Assembly: GCA_900074885.1 (NCBI GenBank)
Contig: FJUW01000007.1
Location: forward strand, 477,967-541,966
DNA from: Rhynchosporium graminicola
Lineage: Eukaryota; Ascomycota; Leotiomycetes; Helotiales; Ploettnerulaceae
Direction: 5' to 3'
DNA: 64,000 bases
This document shows, one piece after another, positions 47,113-58,411 of this stretch (the first letter of the stretch is position 1; every line of letters begins with the position of its first letter). The translations under genes and the position numbers were made by a program. The notes beneath the pieces were generated by a model, which was not told the DNA's origin, searched no databases, and worked only from the letters and a program-made list of their open reading frames with translations.

Positions 47113-48354
47113 CTACGCCGGCTTCTGTAACTGCACCTGCGTAGCGACCGTCCCAACGGGCCTTTCCACAAACTCCATAATGCCATCAACAATACTGCCC
47201 CTCGCTGGCTCGCTCGCCGGTTTCCTCCCACTAACATAATTCAACCACAACGCTCTGCCAACCCTCTCATCTCTCACCTCTCCCAGCCTCTGCGCACCTT
47301 TCTTCCCATCATCATACCAAACCACCAATTTACCCCTTCCATCCCTCGCTAACAGCAACTCTTTCCCCTTCGGCACCCCCCCTCTGTTGAACATCCCCTT
47401 CAGCGTCTGAACGCCCTCTCCAAATTCCTCACCTGCGTACTCCTCTCCTCCATTTCGAGCTTTTTCTGTGAGAACACGCACGTATGCATCCCTTAGATGT
47501 CCGAAATCCGTATCTTTACACGGCACGATCCGAACCAATGTCCTAACACCAGTATCCTTCAACAACTCACTCCAGATCTTAGTCCCCTCAACAGGATCAT
47601 ACAGCTTTCTCCTCAAATCCTCTTTCTCGCCTTTCACCAACGAACTCGCTCCCTTCGCAACTTTCTCGATCAAGCCCTTTTGTAGTTTCGCGATGTCTTC
47701 TGTTGCGATATACATGCCCACCACATAAACCTCTATCCCAAGAAATGTGACGGTACGGAGACCAACGCCTAGTAATTGGTATTCTACCAGCGCATTCTCG
47801 CCTTTCCTGCCAAGACCCTCTGGATGGCCCGTCTGCACATCATCAACGAAATCTAGTACCCGCGGAAAAGTAGGAATAGTCGAAGTGCCCGTCTGTACCA
47901 CATCCGGAATCTCCTCTGCCTCCTCGCCTAATTTCTGCACCACAACCTTCCTCTCTCTCCCAAGGACTACTAAAGGATCATCTGCTCGTCCAGGAGAATC
48001 AAGTCGTGCGACGCCGCTGGGGCGAGAGGGAGTCTCGGAGGAGGGTTTTGCAGGCCCGGATGGGGGATATTTTTCTAAATCGATGGACGTCGCTGTGAAG
48101 TAGATTCCTAGCATTCCGAAGAGCACACCGCCAGCGGCGTAGTACGAGCGGCGTTTATAGTAGGCTCGACGTTCGGATTCAAGCCGGTGGAGGGTTATGG
48201 GGTCGAGGCGCTCTACGGGTGGTGCTTTGGCGGTTGAGCGTGCAGTGGAGGCGGCTCGGTGTGTGAGGCGTGGTTGGATTTGGGCATTGAGGCATTGCGT
48301 TGAGTGCGTGAGGGGACGCCTTAGGACGCGGAGAGAGGTGTTGCGGAGGGACAT
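47113..48354 (-). CDS. AIM18/AIM46-type mitochondrial protein with chalcone-isomerase fold
   Basis: Single exon, 413 residues. The N-terminus is Arg/Ser/Thr-rich without acidic residues (about 1-40), as in a mitochondrial presequence. A membrane segment follows (about 71-87, YAAGGVLFGMLGIYFTA). The C-terminal two thirds hold the chalcone-isomerase-like domain: LLGVGLRTVTFLGIEVYVVGMYI, then TLVRIVPCKDTDFGHLRDAYVR and a C-terminal WLNYVSG. The fungal members Aim18/Aim46 lie in the inner membrane facing the intermembrane space. They are related to chalcone isomerase but are not expected to make flavonoids. It ends 202 bases from the glutaredoxin stop, in convergent orientation. Confidence 0.87.
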   Translation of the reverse strand: MSLRNTSLRVLRRPLTHSTQCLNAQIQPRLTHRAASTARSTAKAPPVERLDPITLHRLESERRAYYKRRSYYAAGGVLFGMLGIYFTATSIDLEKYPPSGPAKPSSETPSRPSGVARLDSPGRADDPLVVLGRERKVVVQKLGEEAEEIPDVVQTGTSTIPTFPRVLDFVDDVQTGHPEGLGRKGENALVEYQLLGVGLRTVTFLGIEVYVVGMYIATEDIAKLQKGLIEKVAKGASSLVKGEKEDLRRKLYDPVEGTKIWSELLKDTGVRTLVRIVPCKDTDFGHLRDAYVRVLTEKARNGGEEYAGEEFGEGVQTLKGMFNRGGVPKGKELLLARDGRGKLVVWYDDGKKGAQRLGEVRDERVGRALWLNYVSGRKPASEPARGSIVDGIMEFVERPVGTVATQVQLQKPA

Positions 48355-48978
48355 TTTGAGGGATGGGAGAAATTGAAGAAGTTTTGTTTTTGGTTTATGT
48401 GAGCAGGGGAGAAAGTCGGATGGTGCTGATGATAACGGGCTGATAAGCTTGCAAGCGAAAATCCGGGGAAGCTTTAGCTTTGCTTGCCGAGTTTGTTGTT
48501 TTGATTCGCGCTAGTGGGATACACCAATCTCATGACTCTAAATCTTTCGAGTAATGATATCCATTTTCGTGGTAGTATTCCTGTTTCCCGTTTTCGACCC
48601 TTATCTGTGGTCAATGAAGCCTACTGTAGGAAAAGAAACGAAACTCATATCACCGCGACTGCTGAGATAGGTCACAGGTGATGGCAATACTCCTTGTCGT
48701 ATTGAGTCTAAATGGGAAAGCTCTGAGCTCTGATTAGGAGACGAGACGATGTCTGTCTGAATCCAGATACACAGAAGAAAATTCTTCCGGTTGGGAACCT
48801 GCACTATCACATATAATGGCGGAATTGAGACCAGCTGGTGGCGGATGTCCAAGACATTCAGCCTCATATTCACCGAAGCTGTCCAAGTCCATTTTGAAAA
48901 TTTCCTATCATTTAAATAGCTGACTGCCAACTGTACAAGTCTTCTTCCCAGTTCTGACAGGTTGTCCATTATAATTGA
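48355..48978. other. Intergenic upstream of AIM18-like gene
   Basis: Contains the minus-strand promoter of the AIM18-like gene. No further gene recognised. Confidence 0.4.
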
Positions 48979-50433
48979 ATGTTTCTTGCGTTGAGAGAAA
49001 TAAGCTCCTACTCAGCATCACCGTCGATGTCACATCTTCCACCGCCAAGCTCTGCAAACGCATCGCCTTCACTCTCCGCACCACAGCTTCTGTCTCCAAG
49101 CCCTGCAAAGAGATTACAATCTCTCTCACCGCGCCCATCGAGCTCAAGTTCGCCGTTAGAAATAATCACGGTGCCATTACCAGATCCTGACAACGTCAAC
49201 ATCGAAGGCGAAGAGATTCACAGACTTCCAGAAGCAAGAGGCCAACATGGTAGTCTCGAACACCAAGACACTTTCAAGTTACGTTTTCCGGGCTCCGCCT
49301 ACATCCGACAAGAGGGACGCGATTGTCCACGCACAGGAATCTTGATCGGCTTTCGACTCTCACAATAAATGTAATATTCTTCTACTACTTTCACTAGTGC
49401 GAAAGTTCCCTAGGTCCGAGGTGGAAAGGTAGAAGAATTACCCAGGTCGTTGAATTCGACACAAAGATCTGGGCGGGCGATAGATTGCCACGACTGAATG
49501 CGTCATGCAAAAATACAGACAATTATAATTTGGACTTACTCGGTAGTACAGACTCCAAAGATAGCAGTGTGGCAATACAGTATGGTGCTAGCCTAGACAC
49601 GTTGTTCAAAAAGCGTGCTGGTTTCGCTCATAAGAAGGTTCCAGTGTAGAGTACTTTAAGACAGTTAGCCAACGAACAAACATACCGACAAGACGAAGAC
49701 AGTCGAGCAAGACAGATAGCCGCTAAGTAATCGTGGAGGGAACCCGAGCCTATTTTGGAAGAAGGGGTCATAATTTCGGGTATGCGGGAGATGGAAAATG
49801 ACAGTCAGCTCACAATGAAATACATAGTTCTTGGGCTTCCTTCTCAGTTTGGCGATGCACCGTAGAGCGATTGTCAGAATTGAGGCAGCTTCAGATCTGT
49901 CTCGCTCGATCTGGTGGAAATTTACTCGACTAAGAGGAATCGAAGCTGTATTCTCGCTGAAGGATGTGAAAGACTTCAAGATGTATATAATAAGCTCACC
50001 TTTCCTCTTCCGGGTCCCTATCTCAGATACTCGGCTGACGGTGCATTCAAAGTGCCATCCTTCCAGAGGCTGGTCAAGGCATGATACCATCACAATAGAC
50101 GCCGCAAGTGAGCAGACGCTTCGGGACTTCTTCCATACCTACCAAAGCTGGTACCAGCCGAAGGAAATCTAAGAGAAGTGGTTCATATGGATAGTGTCGC
50201 TGACTCAAAACAACCCTGAGCCTATGGGGTGTAAGATGCTCTCTTTTGAGATCATCTTGGGTTGTTCCGCGCCTAGGATCATCATCGTTGTTGTTACGCC
50301 AGTGTTGCTGAGATCAGGAGTTGGGCTATGGTTGAATTCCATGAGTTGGGGAGATACGACGACTATGCAGACGGTGTGGACCGTGGCTTCTTATATTGTT
50401 ACTGCTGGTGCTTGTAAGTTTGAGAAGTCCTAA
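48979..50433 (+). pseudogene. Degraded or multi-exon gene of unknown family
   Basis: Three open segments with coding character follow each other on the plus strand. 48979-49368 is Ser/Pro-rich and changes frame near 49270, where an alternative frame reads VFRAPPTSDKRDAIVHAQE. 49399-49649 reads RITQVVEFDTKIWAGD after a usable CTAG acceptor. 49831-50433 ends with a hydrophobic region (LGCSAPRIIIVVVTPVLL ... TVWTVASYIVTAGA). A Ser/Pro-rich start and C-terminal membrane segments are frequent in fungal accessory proteins. Stops between the segments could not all be removed with splice sites, so a pseudogene is more likely than an intact gene. No function is proposed. Confidence 0.35.
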
Positions 50434-51706
50434 GAATGAAAGCTTATAAGCTGACGCAGAAGTGTAGTCTTGGGTGCTTCTTGGCGAATTTGAGCAGTAT
50501 TAATAGTCGGTAATTGAAGGTCTCTTTTCGCCATCCTATATTGCCTGTGGCATACACCACGTTGGCGTTTTGAATAGTTTGAGTAATTTCTCCTGGCCAC
50601 ATGTTGGATCTGGAAAAACAAATAATCGTAGAAACTCATCCATTAGGTCATGTCGCAAATGCCTGACTTCCGAGTACACTCCCTTTTCTTTACGGATCAA
50701 TCAATGTCTGGCAAGAATCCGTAGGTTCGTATCCAGATCTTGGTTTATGAACAGTATCTTCAGCATTTCTGATAACCTGCCGTCGAAGGTCAAGGTGAGT
50801 AAGACCCTTAGAATACGAGGTGTGTTACATACAGCCTTGTGAGTTCATCATAAACTTCAGTTCAAGCACCACTACGATCCTCATTCGGAGGCTTTGCACG
50901 TAACGCTAGCCCGTTGCAGAAGCCAAGTATGTCCGACTCTTTGGTCGCTAAGTTTAGGTACTGCTACTTTGCATAAATATTATAGGCACAGGTTACTGTT
51001 TCTCCCTCTTGCTGGCATAAATTTGAGGAGTTTCTGTTCGAATATGTTTTGCCTCTTAGATAGTATGCGTTTAGGCAGAGAGTATTTAGTGCTGGCGAAA
51101 GGCCGGCTGGTCCCAATAGATTCAGATTGTTGATGAATGCTCGGCAAGTCTTCAAGTAATTTGATTCTACAATTTCCTGGAAACATTTCAATCTAAAATC
51201 GTGGTAAGTGTAACAGAGTCTGATGAGAAATGTTTGTAAACACTCTTCTCAAGTGCCAAATCCCAAGCCCAAAGCCACACGAAGCGAGTCCAATCATATC
51301 CCTGCATCATAATGTGATATGGACGCTGTGCAATCCACCCATTCACCATTCACGGCACCATGTCACTGCATGTCAAACAACATCGCCATGATCTGATCAC
51401 AAAGCCAGTAAACGCCGTCCGGAGCAACAAAATCACCGGAACATCGACCATCCATATCGCCCTAGATCAGCAATATTCCAGACATTGACTCTATCCGTCG
51501 ACGACTTCAACTACACCCGCGACAAAAAACCCCGTCCTGCACAACAAGGCTGAGGGCTGACGATCAACACCCCCTCTGCGCAGCGTCATCATCTCGCAGA
51601 CCTTGCAAAGGCAGTGAACAACACAAACGAGACGCGAAATCATCGGAGGCTATTTGAAGCTTGAAGTACGACTCCGTGCACGACTTCCCTTCTCGCTCCT
51701 GCTATA
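50434..51706. other. Intergenic upstream of GrrA
   Basis: No supported gene. The last 400 bases are C- and A-rich on the plus strand, as in fungal promoters and 5' leaders. Confidence 0.4.
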
Positions 51707-53751
51707 ATGGACCACGACGACAGAACAAGAACGCCCGGCCCCCAAGTACCGATCATGGCGCAATTAGAAACCCACCCTTCTTATCGCACCGACACCTCAG
51801 AAGTAGAAGGCGACTCTCAGTCTTCTTCGAGTAATTCTCCAGCTCGCGCAGACTATGAAGAGTCCGACTTCTATGCTGGCAACAACGATTCCCAATCCTC
51901 CATCGGGGTTCCTACATTCCAGGACATGGCCGTGTCGGAAGGGAACTGTGTGACCGCCTCGAACCGTCTACCCGCAGAGGTTCTTATTGGCATATTTTCA
52001 AAGCTCAGTAGTCCGCTAGACTTGTTGAACTGTATGGGAGTCTCGAAGCTATGGGCGCGAAATAGTGTTGATCTACTTTGGCATCGGCCAGCTTGTGTGA
52101 CTTGGAACAAGCACAGTGCTATCTGCGCAACACTCATCAAGTCACGACCCTACTTCGCATATCGGGACTTCATCAAGCGTCTGAACCTAGCGCAGCTTGC
52201 GGACAGCTGCAGCGATGGGAGTGTTATTGCTTTACAATTCTGCAACAGGATCGAACGTTTGACCTTGACGAACTGTAATGGTCTTACGGACTCTGGAATT
52301 ACTGGCCTCCTCCAAGGCAGCAACCATCTTCTGGCTCTGGACATATCGGGTGTTACAGAAGTCACGGAAACATCTATGTACTCTCTGGCAGATAACTGCC
52401 ACAGATTACAAGGCCTCAATATTTCTGGCTGCACAAAGATATCCAATGAATCTATGACTGCTGTGGCCAATTCATGCAGATTCATCAAAAGAGTACGTTC
52501 TCGTCCGATGTCAGTGCTCTGCTTTACTGACCAATCTCTAGCTCAAGCTAAACGATTGCGAACAACTCGAAGACTCCTCCATAATGGCTTTCGCCGAGAA
52601 CTGCTCCAACATCCTCGAGATCGACCTACATTCCTGCAAGCTAATCGGAAATGATCCAGTCACTTCACTAATCACAAACGGTCAGACTCTGCGAGAACTT
52701 CGACTGGCGAACTGTGACCTGATCTCCGATTCCGCTTTCCTCAGCCTGGACAGCAGAAAAACATACGAGCATCTTCGCATACTTGACCTGACAAGCTGTG
52801 CTCGTCTCACGGATAGAGCCGTGGAAAAGATCATCGAAGTGGCCCCGCGCCTGAGGAACTTAGTCTTCGCGAAGTGCAGAAATCTCACAGATCTGTCAGT
52901 CAATGCCATAAGCAAGCTCGGAAAGAACCTTCACTACCTCCATCTTGGACATTGTGGTCAGATCACAGATGCTGCGGTCACCAAGCTCGTGCAACTATGT
53001 AATCGGATCAGATATATCGACCTCGGATGCTGCGCACACTTAACTGACGCCTCGGTTATGAAGTTAGCCACTCTTCCAAAATTGAGAAGAATTGGTCTTG
53101 TCAAGTGTTCAAACATCACCGATGACAGTGTCTATGCCTTGGCACAGAGCCGTAATCGCTTTCCACGCCACTTCAGAAATAATGAGCATGGCCAGCTATA
53201 TGAAGCTTCGGCTGGAAGCAGCCTTGAGAGAGTGCATTTGAGTTACTGCACAAACCTGACTATGCATGTTCGTCATTGTTGTCACCCTTCCTGGACCCAG
53301 CTGACATACAAAACAGAGCATCATTGGCCTCCTCAACAATTGCCAAAAGCTGACTCATTTGAGCTTGACTGGTGTCCAATCTTTCCTTCGACCGGATCTA
53401 GAGCAGTTCTGTCGAGAAGCACCCGCAGGTAAGTTGCCCTCCTGACTTTCATCGGACAAGGTACTGACGAACTTGTCAGAATTCACGGAGCACCAGAGAA
53501 ATGTCTTCTGTGTTTTCTCTGGAGTCGGTGTCAATGGTCTTCGACATCATCTAAACAGCCTTGCGCCACCTGACGGCGGTTATGACCCAACGGCCCGCGG
53601 TCCGGATGATGATGAAGATGATGATCACACCATGACAGGCATGATCGGTGCTACTGCTATGATGGGTGCCGCCGTCCTGAATGCCGACGATGACGATGCT
53701 GATGGAGATGAGGAGTTGGAAGATGCTGACGGAAGCACCGATCAGACTTGA
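51707..53751 (+). CDS. grrA: F-box/leucine-rich-repeat protein, Grr1/GrrA orthologue
   Basis: Exons 51707-52492, 52542-53267, 53317-53428 and 53480-53751 give 631 residues. A Ser-rich N-terminus is followed by an F-box (about residues 85-130, NRLPAEVLIGIFSKL ... LWARNSVDLLWHRP). About a dozen cysteine-containing LRRs follow (repeats such as LTNCNGLTDSGI, ISGCTKISNESM, LTSCARLTDRAV, LGHCGQITDAAV). The end has a conserved LLNNCQKLTHLSLTGVQSFL, the EQFCREAP segment and an acidic tail (DDDEDDD). This is the substrate receptor of an SCF ubiquitin ligase. In yeast Grr1 links glucose and cyclin degradation, and in Aspergillus GrrA is needed for ascospore formation. The third donor site is GTTCGT, unusual but it restores the conserved frame. 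Confidence 0.92.
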
Positions 53752-54934
53752 AAGATATTCCGCACTCACGCAAGCTACTATGAATCTGCCAAATTTGCCA
53801 AATAAAGGACGTTGACGCACGCGAGAGAGGTACGGAGTGGTAAGGTTAATTGCGCTGCAGAAGGCCTGGCAGTGAAACAAATATATGGCAGACCTTTGTG
53901 GTTCCCCATGCTACAATTGTAGAGTATGTTACATTGCTATCTGATTTCCAACGCGGAGAGAAGACGATAGCAACTACCTACAGATATTCCTTTTCGCACT
54001 TTCGATGGAGCAGGGGAAGTTAAACGGTGGAAATGGGTGTGGTTAAAGGACTGCGTCATTAGGCGCTGGGGATCTCATTATGGTCGCTCTTCTAGGGCTG
54101 CATGCATGATATGATTTGAGAGTATTGATTATCCAGTATTCTTTCCTCTTTAGAATCTGCGTGTGCTTCGATCGTTGTGCACGTATGCTTCTTTTTGCTT
54201 TGTGGTTGAAGGATGCGCGACTGGTAATCTGCAATTGTGTTTCTCTGACAGACCATCACCTTACTCTCTTTTCTCGGTTTCCTGACTATTTTCATGCCTT
54301 GTGGCAGCCCTGTGATTGAGGCAGTTCGTACATAATTTTGTGTCTTAACTTTTTTTCAATATTTCAGTTTGAGGAGCAAGTGCTCGAGTTTGGTTTCTCG
54401 TAGCCATCATTGGCAAAGACCGTGCGTTCTTAGTGCCGATGATCCCCTAGTATTCCATCAGATTCAAAGAAGTCTTTGATAGGGTCGAAGACAAGACGAG
54501 ACGCAGATAGGTGCTTACTGATACACAAGGCAAGTTCCTTTGTCGTCTATTCATCAATAAAAACACTTCGCCTGATGAAAGACGCCTTGTTCATCGAAGA
54601 TTGAGCTTTCATAGTCCTTCATGTCAAGGCAAACGATACTCTTTCAGCCATTGTGCTGGTGTCAGTCACTAGGATGCGTGAGAAGAACAATGCTATTCTA
54701 CTTTGCATATCTACTCCTTCCTTTTCCTTATTTCCAGGACTCGATAGTTTAGCATCATCTTTGGATAGCAGAATCAGAGAATCAGAGTCAAGTCCAATCT
54801 AAATTCCACAAGTCAAGTCAGATCATTCTCCTTTACTCCGCGCAATAACCAACACAACATAACACAACCCCTTCATCCTCTTCACAGCCCACCACAACAC
54901 ATCAAACCAACTACTCCTCCACACAACCCCCAAA
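53752..54934. other. Intergenic, nothing recognised
   Basis: Includes the GrrA 3' UTR. A pyrimidine- and AC-rich stretch (54830-54930, with repeated CACAACA) just before the next ORF looks like a fungal promoter or leader. Confidence 0.4.
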
Positions 54935-55243
54935 ATGTGCATCCAAACACACACCCTCTTCACCCTCTGCCATCACCGCCTTCTGACCAGTACCAACTTC
55001 TGCTCATCCTCTACTACAGATGGCTGCGTCACGATCGCCAAATCCCACCTTACTGATTCTGGACGCTGTAAGTCTTGTCGGCAGCAAAAGAAGACCGTGA
55101 CGAGGGAGCAGGGATACAGAAGTTCTGGACCGCCTATTGGACGAGAGGAGCAAACGAGGGAGAAAGATGGATGTCGAGGACATGGTACGAGTGGAGGTGG
55201 GGTTTGTTTTGTATGCCGGATTGGGATTGGGAGGTTTTTGTGA
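54935..55243 (+). CDS. Small Cys-containing hypothetical protein
   Basis: 102 codons starting MCIQTHTLFTLCHHRLL, with CSSSTTDGC and CKSCRQQKK after it. Short fungal proteins beginning with a similar Cys/His pattern exist, but no function is known to me. The last third (Gly/Arg-rich) may be 3' UTR or a misread exon, as the plus strand stays open in other frames there. There is no signal peptide. It is preceded by a CACAACA-rich leader. Confidence 0.4.
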   Translation: MCIQTHTLFTLCHHRLLTSTNFCSSSTTDGCVTIAKSHLTDSGRCKSCRQQKKTVTREQGYRSSGPPIGREEQTREKDGCRGHGTSGGGVCFVCRIGIGRFL

Positions 55244-55726
55244 GAGGGGCTTGCTGGTGGGAGGCTGGGAGGGAAGGGAGTGTAGGATAGTGAGTCAACA
55301 GCCAACTGCGGGTCTCTCTTTACTTCTCTTTTCGCAGAAAATGGAACAATATCTTTCTGTATAAATTATGTTTACAAAAACTGACTATGATACCTCTTTT
55401 TTATGAATTCTTTCCTTGCATCATAGTTTTCTCTGTTAATACACCCCTGTCTACTTCTCGACTTACTGTGCTTATAAGTGTTTTGCTCCCAGTTGCCTGC
55501 TAAATCATTTTATTATAACCTATTCTTACAGTAATAATGAGATTTTTCCTACTAGAGGGCCTGGATCGGCAACAGTACGTTCTACGTTGCAAGACCATTG
55601 AATTGTATCTTATCAAGTATCATCTGGAGACTAATTACATGAATCCCGCTCTTCCAAATAACTTGTCTTTCTCCTAACTGTATGATAGTGACTACTGACC
55701 TTCCCTTTCCTTGCTCCTATCCATAT
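55244..55726. other. Intergenic between convergent genes
   Basis: AT-rich 3' flanks; no gene. Confidence 0.4.
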
Positions 55727-56929
55727 CTAATCTACACATTCCCCAACCATAACCTCACCCGCTAAGAATGCATTCAACCTTCCATAAAAACTTGCTGGTG
55801 TCCTATCTTTCGTATAATAAGGATAGCAATGCACCTGGTCCAACCCCCTGTGACACTCAACTCTGTTTCCCTCCTCTAGAAGATGTTTGGAAAAACTTTG
55901 AATTCCAGGCATGAAGATCTCTGCATCTCCATAGCACAATAAGATGTCCGGCAATCCCTCTAGCGTGTACGGCTCCGTAAGTTTTCCCCGACCAGGAGAG
56001 AGAAGAGTGGCGCGTAGGTCTGGTCGATTTTCCGTATATTGTGTAGCTGCTATAGAGCACATTGTTGGGTCGAGTATATCGAGATTAAGCGTCTCTTCAT
56101 CGCTTTGGTAATCATCGACAAGATCCAGGAATGGCGAAACGAGAATGCAACTCCCTGGCTGTAATAGCTTCTCCCGATAAGCTCTCAAATACAACATGGC
56201 GGTAATTGCGATCCCACCACCACCAGAATCGCCCATCATACAGATGTTCTCCGGTCTGAATCCTTGGTCGACAAGATAATAGAATGCTGATACCGCATCT
56301 TGCAACGCAGCCGGGAAAGCGGTTTCAGCCGCAATAGCTTTCCTGAAATTCACACCGAAAATAGGCATTTTGGTGATTTCCATCATTGCCCATCCAAGAG
56401 GCGACTCAAGAGGATGACCTTGCACCATTCCGCCGCCGACGAAGTACATCATGACTTTCCGTTCCTGGATTGGCGATGAGTCCGTAGAGGGGTTAACCAT
56501 CTCCTTTTCTCTCCACATCCAGAAACAAGGACATGGTAGCGGCCTGACAAACTCGTGGATGGCGTCGCCGTACCAGACACCTTCTTTCGCGGGGACGATA
56601 ACCAGCTCTGCTTTTGAGGGCTTTTCCAGTCTGGGGATCGATTGGCGTGCTGAGAGCGAAAGAACGTCTGGTGAGGGTCGAGTACCCGGGTTCATGGCCC
56701 AAAGGTATTTCGCGGCTATGAAGCGCAGGGCACGGAAGCTGAAAGACCATGATGGACGCCCATAGTGGCGTGTATTGAAGAGAGTGGAGAATAAGATGAA
56801 GAGGAGATGGAATGGAAGTTTGAGGAGGGTGGAGAAGAAGCGCGTTAGGCGGGTGAGACGCTCGAGGATGTGTGGTCTTGCATGTAATGCGTGTACTTGG
56901 GAAGAGCTTAGGTATGGACCTCTAGTCAT
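55727..56929 (-). CDS. Alpha/beta hydrolase, hormone-sensitive-lipase type (family 3)
   Basis: Single exon, 400 residues. A hydrophobic N-terminal segment (about 35-52, LLKLPFHLLFILFSTLF) could anchor it to a membrane. The nucleophile elbow is GDSGGGG (about residue 233), the acid is in CYGDAEIF, and the His is in QVHCYPYY. The oxyanion motif reads YFVGGGMVQGH, with Val where HSL-family enzymes have His (HGGG). Members hydrolyse esters of short to medium chains; the substrate is unknown. The start is chosen at MTRGPY because the frame is closed shortly upstream. The gene is the last before the RIP-affected block. Confidence 0.82.
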   Translation of the reverse strand: MTRGPYLSSSQVHALHARPHILERLTRLTRFFSTLLKLPFHLLFILFSTLFNTRHYGRPSWSFSFRALRFIAAKYLWAMNPGTRPSPDVLSLSARQSIPRLEKPSKAELVIVPAKEGVWYGDAIHEFVRPLPCPCFWMWREKEMVNPSTDSSPIQERKVMMYFVGGGMVQGHPLESPLGWAMMEITKMPIFGVNFRKAIAAETAFPAALQDAVSAFYYLVDQGFRPENICMMGDSGGGGIAITAMLYLRAYREKLLQPGSCILVSPFLDLVDDYQSDEETLNLDILDPTMCSIAATQYTENRPDLRATLLSPGRGKLTEPYTLEGLPDILLCYGDAEIFMPGIQSFSKHLLEEGNRVECHRGLDQVHCYPYYTKDRTPASFYGRLNAFLAGEVMVGECVD

Positions 56930-57720
56930 ATTTAGAGAATGGTGTCAAGAAGAGGGCTGGTGCTGATCAAGAAGGTTTTAAAGTAACGGGGTGAAAGTGC
57001 GGGGAAGTGTTGTTGTGGTCTTGTTACCGTAGGCGAGCCGAGGTGTAACCACTTCTCAGGACGCGATATCCTGAAGTGTGATATACTGAAAGAATTTGGT
57101 AAATCGCCAAATTAACTTTGCGACTGATCAAAAATTGTGAGTATTCAGACCAAAAGTCCTATTGTCTCGAGCCTGGTTGAAGAAAATGCGCGATGCTCGC
57201 TGCCGAATCGACAGTGGCAGCCGATTCGGCATTCAATTACGACACGGTAAACGACATTAGACAATCGCTCCATGTCTCATGAACTTTCATCGCGTGCTGT
57301 CACAGTTTATCATGGTCGCTTCACCTAAAGCATGCCTACTGTACCCGCTGATTTACCATCGTTCTAATTGATAGCGCTTGTGTTTGACATCCCTCCTCGG
57401 TGGCTAGTCCTATAGTGATTCTTCGGTTTAGCGTGATTCTTCAGTAAATAACGCCGGTACACCGCCTTTTAGTATGAACCCTACTAAATATTAATATGCT
57501 GTAATTATCAGAACTAGAAACTACTAAAGCTCTATAATTACTATACCGATTTGCCTCCAAACTACGTCTTTTTAAAGCTCTTAATCTATAGAATATATAT
57601 TAAGTCTACTATAATATTAATATTATAGCTCCTAATCTGCTAGTATAGAAAATATACTAAATCGATTAAGTATTACTGTAACGTTCCTGGTTCTGACTAG
57701 TACGCGGTGTATAGGCTGAA
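56930..57720. other. Transition to the right AT-rich block
   Basis: The hydrolase promoter, then from about 57480 a sudden change to TA-rich DNA with few CA/TG dinucleotides. No gene. Confidence 0.5.
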
Positions 57721-57922
57721 TGTGACAGCGCATAGTATACGTGGCAGATACGGGCCAGTATCGGTGCCTTAGGAATACCCTCCTTATATATATAGAAGGT
57801 AAAGACTCCTTAAGAGCTCTAAATCTTTCTGTTTCATTAGTACTAGACTATATAAGATCGCTCTTAGCCTCCCTACTTATTTATTCTTACTTATATACCG
57901 CCTTAAGTCTTATATTATTATA
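57721..57922 (+). repeat. 5' LTR of element A (202 bp)
   Basis: Starts TGTGACAGCG and ends ATTATTATA, the same length as the LTR at 6818-7019. It has a TATATATATAGAAGG promoter-like box near its centre (57786-57800). It is less changed by RIP at its start than the left copy (TGTGAC retained). Confidence 0.75.
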
Positions 57923-58411
57923 TTAAATAGAAAGATTAAGACTACAAAGGATAATATTAAATAATATCTAACTTAGAAAAATCGATTCGCACGTATAACT
58001 AATAGGGAGCTCTTCGCTAAGTTATCTCTACTTACTTTAGATTTTCGGAATTATACGGAAATAGTTAGTACTATTAATTACGAATTCGATAGTTAGGTTT
58101 TTAAAAGAGCTAAGATTCTAGAGATCTCTTAGATAACTAGGAATTTAAACGTAATTCAGCCTTAGAAGCACTAGTATTACTACGAAGTCACTCTTAGATA
58201 CTTCGAAACTCGTTCCTTCGTACATACGAAGTAAAACAGCAGACGAATTTTAAGTAGAAACTTCCCTATAAGCCCTAATATTTATTATCCTCTTACCTGA
58301 CTTTAACCTTCCGAAAGCAGCTCTAATAGCGAAAAACCTTACTTTTAAGCTAGGACGAAGTAGCTTATTACCCTAGTGGAAATTATCGGAATTCGACTTA
58401 TAATCCTTATT
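57721..58411 (+). mobile_element. Element A copy 2: 5' LTR and start of internal region, cut by element B
   Basis: The LTR is followed by an internal region, of which 57994-58411 matches 5081-5507 of copy 1 closely. The match stops at CCTTAT, where the LTR of element B begins. Copy 1 continues past this point with ACTCTAG. The two copies thus complement each other: this one has the 5' LTR and leader, the other the rest and the 3' LTR. Confidence 0.75.

Noticed and set aside
52150..52915. Minus-strand frames inside grrA
   Set aside because: Antisense shadows of LRR exons.
57741..57926. 61-codon frame in the right AT-rich block
   Set aside because: It lies within the 202-bp LTR of element A and is not a gene.
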